From assembly GCA_003344405.1 (NCBI GenBank), contig NOWV01000152.1:62001-126000 (forward strand): a stretch of DNA of 64,000 nucleotides, written 5' to 3'. Of this stretch, positions 50,507-61,900 are shown piece after piece. The position numbers and the translations under genes are program-made. Under the pieces are notes generated by a model. That model saw nothing but the letters and a program-made list of their open reading frames with translations, was not told where the DNA came from and ran no database searches. Every line of letters begins with the position of its first letter. The first letter of the stretch is position 1. This DNA is from Trichoplax sp. H2 (lineage: Eukaryota > Placozoa > Uniplacotomia > Trichoplacea).

Positions 50507-52160
50507 TTTACTGCTTGATGGAAATGATGAATTGATTAAAACCGGCTTGAGATATTGCAAATTTAATTTATCCAAATGGAGGACAACCTTATTAGTTTTG
50601 CTGTTTTGCTCAGGAGCTAGTGCTGGATAGCTTAAAATTAGAAAAAAAATTCTGGCTTATATAGCCTGCTGAATAACTATTTGATGCATACATGCAGCGA
50701 CGGTTATCGTAATTAGGGAGAAATTTTGGTAGAGAATGTTGGATTATTTATTGATCTAAAAAAAATAAACATTGCTAAAATAGAACTCATCGGTAGCAAT
50801 GATTTCATTGAGGATAGCTTAAACTTGAATTTATTGACTGTCTAAGTATGACTCATTATTAATTTATCAAAGAATAAACCGTAATACAATACTGAGATAT
50901 TGCAGTACTCAGTTAATCATTATTAAATACGTAGCTTAGATCCCATTGAGTACCAATACAGTATGTTTTAGGTAGAAATAGAGGATTTATCATATTTGTA
51001 CTTCCCACTGATAGTAGCGTTGCCCCCCGTCTTCCTGAAAGACGCCATTGGTAGTGTATGTGATACGTCTACCTATATTGCTATACAGTTGTACTTGTAT
51101 GATTAGGAGGGAAAATGCAAATTCCAACAGAACTTTACAGTACATGAATGTAGTTATTTACAGAATTTTCTTAAATCATTATATGCCCTAAATCAAAGAT
51201 TGTATGGTATTTATTCCTGTTTTACTATTCTCTTGGAGTCAAAATTCTAAATCGCTCAAACACCATTGCTACTGATCTTGTTCATACTTGCCAAGATACG
51301 TCAATATCCTAAATATAACTAGATTTACCCATCTAATTATGCTTTACTACTACACAAAATTGATGACTATTGTACGTATAAGTTACACTTTTACAGTCGT
51401 GTGATAAATAGATAATTACTACAGAACATCCATTTCACGGCACTTTGATAGTTAATGCATTATTAATATTATAGCAGGTCTATAAATACCTCAAAGTTCA
51501 AAAACCTGTAGTACCCGATTTAATCGGTGTAGTCATTTATAGTGACAGTCTGACGTAATGAGATTGGTTGGTATTGACTTATTGTTAATTGATCAGTTTA
51601 TATAGAATCTTCAATGCCGTTTAAGCTCTTTTATTAATTTCTACGTATTCGCATTCAAATTATATCATTACATAAATTTCATCATGTTGTATCGAAAGTT
51701 TCAATTAGGCGGACGTCATTGTTTAGTAATTCTAAGAGAAAGGTGTTGCTTAATATTACAACACAGCAAAACCTTTTTGCATATATACTACAGTGATACG
51801 ATAACTATTAATAATCTATCTATATATAGATATCGTGAATACACTTAACAACTACCTATCCAGCTGATTACGTACAGATGCAATTTTACTTCCTAAATTT
51901 TAAGAGCTAATCGTAAATGCAACCCTTTAAAACGTTAGAGTATTATAATATTTTGTGTCGTGGCATCCAAATCGGTTTAATTAATTACACCAAGATTTAG
52001 TAAAAATTTATCAATTGTGTTTGGATGGTAAATATATATATATATATATCTGTCTTAATTTGAGATTATATTTCAGTATTAGCATAGATTTTTGTTAAAG
52101 TATATATACAGTACAATTAATTTCAGGGATGCATTCTTAGTTTTCATTTACATTGACCTT
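50507..52160. other. Spacer between IL-17-like B and lectin B
   Basis: AT-rich, with no recognised gene. Contains a short TA microsatellite (52032-52049). It corresponds in position to the 2.9 kb spacer at 31425-34287 in the other copy of the pair; I see no obvious extended similarity between the two spacers. Confidence 0.5.
52032..52049. repeat. TA microsatellite
   Basis: About nine uninterrupted AT/TA dinucleotides, just 3' of lectin B. Confidence 0.85.
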
Positions 52161-53277
52161 TTAAAGTACATTCATTAGTAGCGTGGCTAAAATCACGCTC
52201 GTCGTAAGCAAGATACTCCGTGATGATCTAGTTGCCCCGTTAATCTCGGTAGACTCCAATGGAGCAGCGGTTGCTCTTACAATTTTTTTTGTGACACTTG
52301 ATGATGCTGATGTAGTTTCTACATGTGGGGCTTTAGAAGTAGTGGCTTCGGCTGATGCTAATGATAATTGATATTTCAAATAAATTGTAAGGTTAAGAAC
52401 TTAACATAAATTCTATTCGTAGTTAGAAATAAATAGATAATTACTACAGAACAGTCCATGCTGTACACGGCGTGAAATATTAGCTTTGAACAGATAGCAT
52501 TGAATGCATTATGTAATAGTTGTTAACTTACTTGAACATGAATGCGTATTGCATCGATATTGGCGAATTGATGGGCCTTGACATCCAGCTCCATCACCTT
52601 GTGGTGCGGGATTAGTACACGTTCTTGTCGAAATAGTGACACCACCGCCACATGGAGCACTACAAGAAGTGTTCTGCCACTTGGTCCATTGACCATCCGC
52701 GCCACCTAATTGCACGATTGAATTAAAGATTTTGTTCGAAAATTGAGAATGAGGTATAATAAAGTGATACGAGCATACAAGTGCTATACAGTCAATGATA
52801 GAGCAAATAATAAAGCACATTTTATTTTTACTTTTAAATACTAATTCTAACCTTTATGGCAGAGGTAATTCATCTTGCTGTCACACGTTTCACTCACTAA
52901 TTTCCAATGTGAAAGAAATAGTGAGACGCATTTTCCTGCTCCTTTTCCAATCGTTGCAACGGAGACCCACGACGGGCTACTCAATGTAAAATTTTGTCCA
53001 TTTAACCATTTGTAGTCATTATAACTTCCAGCCCCATTGCCCTGTGCTGCCTGCATGCCGATCCAAGCTAAAGCTGACATTTTGTGATAAATTTTTCTGA
53101 CCATGGCTGCTATATCTGGACTTACTATCTGTAGTAGGGTTCCGTTCGAGACTGCACAAGAGACTTTCGCATCGTTCCATTCAATGTGGCTGTTGTTAAA
53201 CAGGCGAAAGCATTCAGTTCTTTGTCCATTCTGGTGTAAAGTCCAACCGCTTGGACACGTATATCCATGGCTGATGC
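52161..53277 (-). CDS. GPI-anchored C-type lectin B with thrombospondin type 1 repeat
   Basis: Exons on the minus strand: 52852-53277 (lectin domain), 52532-52705 (thrombospondin repeat) and 52161-52357 (tail, TAA). All junctions are phase 1, about 265 residues. The lectin domain runs from YTCPSGWTLH to DSKMNYLC, with WIGMQA, KWLNGQ and CVSLFLSHW; no EPN/QPD triplet. The repeat has WTKWQ, TSCSAPCGGG, RTCTNPAPQG and six cysteines, a standard TSR1. The tail is Ser/Thr-rich (TTSKAPHVETTSASSS), then NGA and a hydrophobic end (ILLTTSVILATLLMNVL) fitting a GPI anchor. A possible signal exon is 53924-53957 (AFFSVLFINQI, phase 0 in, phase 1 out), which fits the next exon. Its ATG could be the ATG-donor at 54358-54360; both are tentative. 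A surface receptor or opsonin-like protein. Confidence 0.88.
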
Positions 53278-53770
53278 CTATAATTATTTGTTTATAAATT
53301 GAATATTTGTCAGTTGTCATTAGAGGAAAATTGGAGACGAGACACAAAAATCAGTCCATTCTATCATCCGCTTTTGACATTATAGTAATTTGAATTACTT
53401 TCAAAAAGAAGTACTTGCTCGAGTACGTTGTATATCGCATGAAAATAGCTAAGATTCCTTTATACAGTAGTTAGTCAAAGTCAACATCACTAAGAGCTTT
53501 TCGATCAAGTTCAATAGACGGACCGATGTTTTTCATACTATTGGACTTGATCCGAGTTTTTTTTGGATACTATTTCAATTTTAATAGTAATTTCTGTCGT
53601 TGACTATACCAGATTTGGATTGACAGTAGTAGTTAGCACAGCATACACTAGCCGTAAAGTATTACTCTAGTTTACGGCAATGTCTTACTGCATCTGGTAG
53701 ATGGCAGATTAATAGATGGAAAAAAGGCGCGGCTTTATCAAAGTTATCAAAGTTATTCCAATTCACAATA

Positions 53771-53784
53771 GTACAGTACTGTAC
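53771..53784. repeat. Perfect palindrome of two fused TAC(A/T)GTA words
   Basis: GTACAGTACTGTAC: one TACAGTA and one TACTGTA sharing a TA. A two-step version of the run at 19118-19144. Confidence 0.8.
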
Positions 53785-54708
53785 TACTAGGATGGCTAAT
53801 TCAGTGAAACACGTCAATACGAAATAGGGCAATCCGATCCTTATTTCAAGTGTCAATATTCACAACGACTACAGTAATGGTAGAAGCACTCTCTTCTTTT
53901 AATAGCAATCCAGTAAGACTCACCTATTTGATTGATGAAGAGTACGGAAAAAAATGCCTGAATAAAAAAGGAAATAATGCAAGAGAATAGGATTAGTTTT
54001 AAAATCACGTGCAAACTTCTTCATTTTAAACTTGCGTAAAAAAGTACAATATACTATTCAACTATATTGTCCACTTTTACGCTAAACCGGTAGAATGCTA
54101 TAGTTAGTATGATAATACAATTAGAATGGATGCATTGTAGTACGATGATATTTTTAGGAACTAAGTCATTTATTATTGCAATTGATTGGAATAGCATCGA
54201 TCTGTATCCCGCTGCCAAGATGAATTTGTGGTACAGGATGTTGTAAAGTAAATAGAAGGGTCTGCAGTTATTTATAGAATTGTTGTATAATGGATTTACT
54301 GGATGCTATTCAATGCTCAAATAAATATAGTTATCCAAAATTGCTCATCATTGTTACCATGGCTATTTTATTTCACTCCAGTTTGAAAAATATAATGAAA
54401 AGTGAACTAATTTATCACGGTTTTCTATCCAAAGGGCACTATGCCAACATGTACTGAAAGTGAGAAAAAGCAATCGCTACCATCTTTGAGTGAAGTGAAA
54501 CTATTTTTATTGCCCACTTGGCTACCGCTCGATCCAAGTCATTTAATATTACCGTACAGTATCAAGATGATTGCATGACGTCAGATATCAGGAAGTTTTT
54601 AATGTTTAAATATGCGCCACATTTTACTACTCCAACTTCCGACTTGTAACATTCCAACAAATCTTTGTCACCGATAATACTATTGAAGTTAGCGAAGAAA
54701 AGATAATT

Positions 54709-55231
54709 TTAAAATTTTATTTCATTTTGGATAGGGTTGTTGGGTAGTGTTGATGAAAGTGGAATGTACTCTTGGTAGGCGCTATTTTGATGCAATGAAT
54801 TTCTGTCAGTAACATTATGGATGATACAGCACCATGATTTGTTGCATCTTGATAAACTACCATCAATCTCTTTTACACCATCATCGCCTAAGAAATGTAT
54901 TTTACAACAAGTAAAATAAAATTGACACAGTAGAAATAGGAGGTGGTCAACGGCTCCATCTATTGCGATTTTACCGCTTGAGTTGATGCTCACTTGTAGA
55001 CAATCGTCTGATATTGAGTGATTCAACAATCATTCTACAGTATAGAACCCTTGGACTCATTTTCATGTCAACCAATGACTGTAGAACTGCACAAAATACG
55101 TCAGTTATGAAAAGAATGTGAATTGGCATCAAAAAAATTTCAAGCTGTACTCCTCCATAACGGTTATTGGATTCCGCGCCCCAGTCCCTTATAATATTTG
55201 TGCTACCATAGTACTTTTCAAGCATTACCAT
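54709..55231 (-). pseudogene. Overlapping frames, possible frameshifted coding region
   Basis: Two minus-strand frames follow one another with overlap. The first (55231-54971) starts MVMLEKYYGSTN and contains VQLEIFLMPIHILFITDVF. The second (55029-54709) contains CLQVSINSSGKIAIDGAVDH and LLFLLCQFYFTCCKIHFLGD. They would form one hydrophobic, protein-like reading of about 170 residues if a single frame change lay near 55000. No intron of plausible size joins them. This fits a decayed gene or a sequence error, but the GC-rich setting makes chance frames likely. No family recognised. Confidence 0.25.
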
Positions 55232-56069
55232 ATGAATACAGTATGAAAAAGGGGGCCGCCGTCTGCAGACACTTTCGCTTATAATACTGTATAAGCGTCG
55301 TTTTATGTCCCATCGATGTAGAGATACTGAGGTATAAAATCAATCAATCTTTACTACCCATCAAGATCGATGGTCGGGCATTGATACTGAATTTTTACTT
55401 TAGTTGACGTATACAAGGCACCAAGCTGAAAAGGAGTTCAATTCATTCAGTACTGCCTATCCAGCTGTGATTCGCCTGTGAAGTTTAATAGAATGAATCC
55501 ATTTTCCAATGGCGTCTTCTCAAACGAGAACGCTCTTGAAAGAGGCGGCCAACCCTGTCCCCTTGGGGCATTTTTGGGTACGTACCGTACCGGTACGAGA
55601 GACAATTGGTCCAAGGGCAGCAATTCCCCATCATACTCAATACAGGTACGCCATCACTGCTTCCATCCAATACAAGATCCGCTCACAAAGAGAAGAAATG
55701 TTACTGGGCGTTGGTATGTCCAATTTGCCCATGCGGTAAACAAACTTTGTATACAAACGCAAGCGGTAGTAGAATTCTTCTTGCATGTGTCAGTGTTTTG
55801 TTTACTTGGGAGCAACGGTTGCTGCACTCATTCACCTCAACCATCTCTATACTATAGTATAGAGTAGCGAGGAGGACGTCATCAGAGTACACTCACTACT
55901 CAGTGACTAGTCTTCCAAGTTCAATGGCGTCCATTTATTCATTTTCAACCATTGAATGATTCCTTCCATTTGGACTAATTTAACCCAATTTACCCTTTTA
56001 ACTGTATAGAAAAATGGCTAAATAACTTGAAACAGCCTCCCATATCTTGCTACTTTATCATCTTCCATA

Positions 56070-56643
56070 CTAGCCTAAAACTACCATGGCAGCATTGGAT
56101 GCGATGTACTTTGTATGCCAATATTGCAAGGTAGAAAACAACAACTGTAAATAGAGCCAAGGGTACAAGTAGACAGTCCTGACGACACTTTTTAAGCCAT
56201 CAGTAACAAACTCGCCAACGAATAGGACTTTCGGCTCCCTTTCTGTCCTTTGGTTCAAGTACTCATTTTCAAATTTATCAGCCATTATTACATTAAGTCC
56301 AAACTAGATCCAAGCAGTGATGAGAGGATGATCTTACTTGGCCATCTTCCATTGGCAATCAATCACTAACAGAAATTCAATAGGGACTTGCGGTTTACTC
56401 TTGGGATAGAAATGACTCGTATGGGTGTAAATTAATGAAATTGAAAAATGATTTCTTGGTATATCCAACAATTTGCCTCCTTTTCAATCCATTTAGTTTC
56501 ACTCGATGACATATCCAGAATGCCAAACATTCAAAATAAAATTGAAAAATTCCCGCTACCTTCTTGGACATCGACTATAAATTTCAAAACATAAACATTG
56601 CAAAAATAAAAACATCGCTTACCAGTAGTAATCGTAGTGCCAT
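56070..56643 (-). other. Candidate exons of an unrecognised minus-strand gene
   Basis: Three pieces look exon-like. At 56623-56643, ATG plus six codons (MALRLLL) end at a strong donor gtaagc. Near 56331-56475, an open frame ending CQWKMA reads up to a donor gtaaga. At 56070-56285, an ATG frame of 71 codons begins MADKFENEYLNQR and has a hydrophobic C-terminal half. Over the same bases another frame reads VPLALFTVVVFYLAILAYK, a convincing membrane segment. Splice phases do not join these into one gene, so I make no product call. Confidence 0.2.
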
Positions 56644-58820
56644 GATGTGCCTCCTTGCTTCTTGCGTTTGTTTAGATTCTGATGTAAATGCCAACTGGCG
56701 CGGCTTAAAATAGCCGGCGAGCGTTGTCGCGGGAATACGCCTTCGATCTACGTAACAGAAAGAATCTTTATTTATGCGTGACTGCATTTTATCGATTGTT
56801 TTTATCAAACGAAAGGCGGATAATAATATCAATTGGTTAAGAATAGGACTTGGCTCTTGATTGACATACTATTATGCAGGCTTGCAAAATGCCCGTCTCT
56901 GTTCAAATTGCATACCACCGTGTCCATCAGCTTTCTCCTACATCAAAAGCAATAAATGCCTTCCATTCATTGCTTTCAATAGATCAAGATCCCCTTGATT
57001 CTTTTCATTCATCAGGGCAGACAATGTCAAATGACCACTACTCCCCCCCCCGCAAAAATGGCAGTATTGATAGTATAGTACAGTTTACCAGGAAGGCCAT
57101 CACTCGTCACCATTTCAAGAGAGTAATTGTTGCTTTTCCATCAATCGCTTTCTATTCTGGGGAATATTGTTGAATATTAGCTAGACAGTCTTGATTACCG
57201 CCTTTCCCCTTCTATTCAAAGTTTTATGTACCGAAGCAGTAAATTGGGGGTACTACCGAAAATGGTGTACAACTATAGATGTCACGCATTTTCCTTTTCG
57301 GATTTTTTCCCTTGGAACTATAGAATACTGTATATATGTACATATCTATTTTACAACTAGAATTTGAAATGTCTTAACCAGATGGGCGTAGCTTCAATAG
57401 TAATCACACCAGGATAGTTTTGGATGTTGCATTAGCAACACCGCTGAGACAACGTTGCCTCTTTTTCGATCGATGCTATGCCATGGAGATGCATGACAAC
57501 AAAATAAGCAAATAAGCTGTAGAAAGGAAGTCTAAAAAAGTAAATTGTGCTGAATTACGATCCAAACGTGAGGAGTTGAAAGAGATACGCGTATGTTTTC
57601 TTTTTATTTATTTATTTTCTATTCCTATTGATTTTCACCAACAATTTCGGATACTATTTAAAGCATGCCAACTTTCATATGTTTTACACCGCAGTCGAAG
57701 ATCGCTAATACAGTACGGTAAATTAATTAGGATAATGAAATAATTTAGTATCACACAATCTCTTTGATGCTACAATACGTGGAGAAAGATTCATAGTCAG
57801 CAAAAGGATGTACTGTACTATTCTATGCTTGTCAGTGAACCGATTGAATGATTTGAATCAAAAAGAAAACGAAATGTTACAACTTACAAACGCACCTTGA
57901 AAGTAGAGTATTTATATTAGACATTGACTAGAAGACATGGACAATATCCTCGTGTCTTTCCTTCAAGTGTACTTTGCCCTTTAACTTAATAGAACGTGAT
58001 GGAGAATAAAGATGAAAAAAAACATGATGCAATGCTATTGTTCAGTGCAATCTCATTCTCGTGATACCATTATTTCCGCTTCGGAATTTAGGCTATGCCA
58101 AAATATAAACAAAATTCAAAATAGCGATTCCAATTGCTCTACCATAGCAATTGGAATTATATATATTTAATATGAGTATCGTTGTAAATCGATAATATCC
58201 ATATTGATAGTTAGTCAAAGCATTTCCTATGTGCATCTCAATTAATTAAGTCAAAGAAATGCACAACATTACAAAGTGTGAAGGTACCCGCTGCACTAAG
58301 TCTTCCATAGCACACTCCAACTACTTTCTGTTTTTGTTTATAATCAAAAATGGTAATTATTACCTACGGAGCTGGTCAAAATTAATATTATGAATAGTAA
58401 GTAAAGAGAGCGTATGAACGTTCGCTGGACTATATCATTTATACCATATTATTATTAAATGTAATAACATTAATATCTTAATCGAATACCGTACTACAAC
58501 ATTAAAATTTTAATATTTTCTCAACGAATTCACATTCAATGGTGCGTGCTTGATCTAAATTCGTCAATTTCGACAATTTAAAACGATTGGACTGTACTAG
58601 GAAAATTATAAAAATCAACATCTGTAGCAGCATTAATTAATTAATGCTCGACTGTGCCGAGATCCATTAATTATACACGCTAGATAGAAAATGAGTGCAT
58701 TAAAATTATCAGCCAACAGCACACATTATAATTTGACTATACCACTATGAATAGCGGTTACCAACGATTGCTCAATCTATTCTTAGACGACCCGGCGATA
58801 CCAAGCATCCTACAGCAGAG

Positions 58821-58975
58821 CAGTGTTGGAAAAAACACGGGTTATTCGTGATTTCTAGTTGTTGACTCGGGTTAGAACGCTATTTTACAGCCTGCTATTT
58901 GACTTAGGCTGTACTTTTGTACTAAATTCTTGGGTTATTTGAACGGGGGTTATAATCTACTGCCAGCCAACACTG
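58821..58975. mobile_element. hAT-like MITE, about 155 bp
   Basis: Nine-base perfect terminal inverted repeats, CAGTGTTGG at 58821-58829 and CCAACACTG at 58967-58975. They begin with CAG-G as is usual for hAT transposons. The interior is short and noncoding and carries four GGGTTA words in direct orientation (near 58838, 58868, 58931 and 58946), a subterminal-repeat style seen in hAT elements. The flanking eight bases (cagcagag and cctcgttc) do not match, so the expected 8-bp target duplication is absent or decayed. Confidence 0.6.
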
Positions 58976-61900
58976 CCTCGTTCGTACGATAGTATGCGGT
59001 AAGCATACTATTAATTATCCACGACACCTCGACTAATCACAGACTGAAAGTCTTAAATATTATTATTTAGCAGAGTCATTACGTATATCAGTAAGCAGAC
59101 AGATACGTGTTTTGTTGCACAGTTGGCCGGAAAACTGTAGCTATAGAAGCTTTCATTTTCCATTTACAAATGTTATTTATGACTGGGTAATTAGTCCGTA
59201 ATATTTACATTTAGTAATCACTCAGATACAGTCTTCCTACAAGTCGCGAGCAAGCTTGAAATTAAACATTAATATCAATACTAAATATAATAGTTGACTA
59301 CCGTCGTTGTATTATGACTGTATGCAGATTAATAATGGCGTCTGGTATGATCATTAACTTTTGATATGTATAAACTTGGAGTAGACAGTATGTATAGGAA
59401 GACGATGAAGTTGCCGCCGGTACATCTGTGCGCTTATATTTATATTTGCAATTAAGAAAATTAATGATATGCTTATAATTATCAATATTTTTGCTCATGA
59501 TTTCTACCAATCCACTCCGTAATGGAACTAAGTTTATTTTATCAATTCTAGAGTATATTAATGATCATCCGTTCATTTATTTAAGCTAGATTGTCAATAA
59601 ATTTGTTCAATATCATAAAAATGAAGTTATGAAACATTTCGCAATTTTATGATTGAATGAAAGTTAAGCAAAGAGTACATTTTAAGATCCGATTTAATTT
59701 GTAATTAATTGATCCTGTAACGGCATCGCAGTCAATGAGACAGGAATTGAGAAAAACTGTTTGAATACTATTAACGCTATGTTGCAACACTGTAGAAGAC
59801 GTAAAATCAATTCATTACTACGCTGTTATGATAAGAGTATGAAATTAGTCATTCAGTATAACGCCGGTATTGATTATCCAAACTACAACTAAGATGCTCG
59901 TAGAAGCTACAGAGATCCGCTTTATCGGGTAGGAGCAATGGCGTAGTAAACAAGTATTTATTTACAATAATTAAGAGGTCGCACGTGCAGAAGCGATTTT
60001 GTTTACATGCATTCATGCCTGCTAGATTGACTAGGAAATGGCTTAAATTAAAGAGTACTCAATAGATCCTTTACATAAACTCTGCTTCAATCTGTACTAG
60101 TGCATTGATTGGTACAATATTCAAAATAGATGCTATGAAATACTGCCCAAGATAAGTATTAGAATATCGACGATTCGTAAAGTTATTTTCCTTCGAGATA
60201 ATTGGAGAAAGAGAGATTCGGTCAAGACTGATCAACTACAGTGTAATACTATCCACCATTACTACATTTAGGTTGATCAGATAAAGTACGCACGGCATAT
60301 TGTAATTATTGATAGTTTATGACCGAATCAGTGTCAGATAGCAACATACAACATTAAATTCTATTTATCCATAAGAGAATTAACAATTGTTCCATTAGGA
60401 TTATCGATAAATTCAGCATTTTACGCAATTCCGTTCGGTCAAGCTGTTGTTACGTAATAGTGTTGTGCCACTGTACAGTCTCCTATTCATTCTGCTATTA
60501 CAAAGGCGGATTTATTTTGGGATAGGTACGAAATTATCAACGGATATACGTATGTGTAGGTTGATTATATAATCATGATAAAAAATTATGCCTTTCTTAA
60601 TCACAATACATAAAAGCCGGTCTCGATATAGGCAATTTGGTCAATAACATATTTAAGGCATTGGTAAGCAGGTGTGCAAGTACAAAAGATAATTGACAGT
60701 TTATTCTTGGAAAGTTCTTTACTTTTAATCATCTATCGTCGATACGATACGGTACTACGCTTAGTTAATTGCGATTTATAGAATACCTATGGAGTTTATT
60801 CGGATTATATACTATATGAAACGGAGACTAGAATAAGGCGGATAATATAACAGTCTAAACCAATATTGAACATACAACATAGTAGGATATGAAGAAATGA
60901 TCGCAATGAATAACGGTCTGGAAAGAGTATACAGTAATAGCAAAGCGCTAGTGCATTAAATGGATATCAAGCGTTAAATTCTATTGATGGCAGATATTAA
61001 CATACAATCGATAATGAAAGAAGCGCTCTTTAAATAGAGGAAATTGTGCTCGTATATCAGTATGACGTACATTATAAAGCAGAGCATGTTTTCTTTGTAT
61101 AGAGGTAATAATGATAGTATTTCCTTTCTACGGTATAATTTACAACCAATGGTTTATTATTTGACATTATTGAAAAACGTACTGGGTATATTTTGTTTCG
61201 TATGCATGCCAAATAAATCAACGCAGCGTAATAGAGCTGCTTAATTAGGGAAAGCGAAAAATGACAATATTATAGTGATTTGTTGATGAGATTCAATGAT
61301 AGCGATATCTCCATAATTGCTCTTAAAATAAGCGTTGTTTGTAATTTTATACTCATTTAGTAGATCTCTAGATGTATTATAAAGTCTTAACTGTAGTTAA
61401 TAAAACAGTACAAGGCCTAAATATTTGTTGATATTGTATTTTAACAACATTATGACAATAAGAATTTTGTAAGTAAATAGAAAGCAATACTTCGTGCTCT
61501 CACAAAATGTAAATTTTAACAATATGTTGCTAAAGGAAATCAGTTTCTTTGAAATACAAATAATTTTGTGTTGTTGTGTTCATGTTCATGCCTATTTAAG
61601 ATTTTTATTATTAATTAATGTATTAAATTGTGTGCAATTGTTGTTCTTATAGTTGCCTTGTGAAAAAATTAAAAATGACCGCTAGCAAGCGTATACAGTA
61701 GGCTGTATAGCAAATTTTTGAAATTTTACAGATTGTAACACAGCTCACTCATTAATTAATATTTGATTCCTTATTTAGAGAGCAAGAGTATTTGCTGTAT
61801 ATTTATGTTTTTATTGTTATGATGTATTTGTGTATTGAAAAATGTTTTAACATAAATCTCGTATTTACTTTATTGTAAAGAATCCAAAGATGGATTGGTA

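Larger units (their letters stand above)
53958..58820. other. Stretch with GC-richer core and no recognised gene
   Basis: Between lectin B and the hAT-like element. From about 54400 to 57400 the G+C is visibly higher than elsewhere (notably 55500-55900) and open frames are correspondingly longer on both strands, so frame length alone means little. Minus-strand pieces that look most protein-like are listed separately. A poly-C run lies at about 57042-57051. The rest, from 57400, returns to AT-rich sequence with nothing recognised. Confidence 0.45.

Noticed and set aside
55478-55867. 129-codon plus-strand frame and several overlapping frames on both strands
   Set aside because: All frames are long here because the block is GC-rich. 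Composition (many Cys, Arg, Gly and Ser without pattern) does not look like a protein.
56874-57173. 99-codon plus-strand ATG frame
   Set aside because: No domain, contains a poly-C tract, and lies in the GC-richer block where long chance frames are expected.
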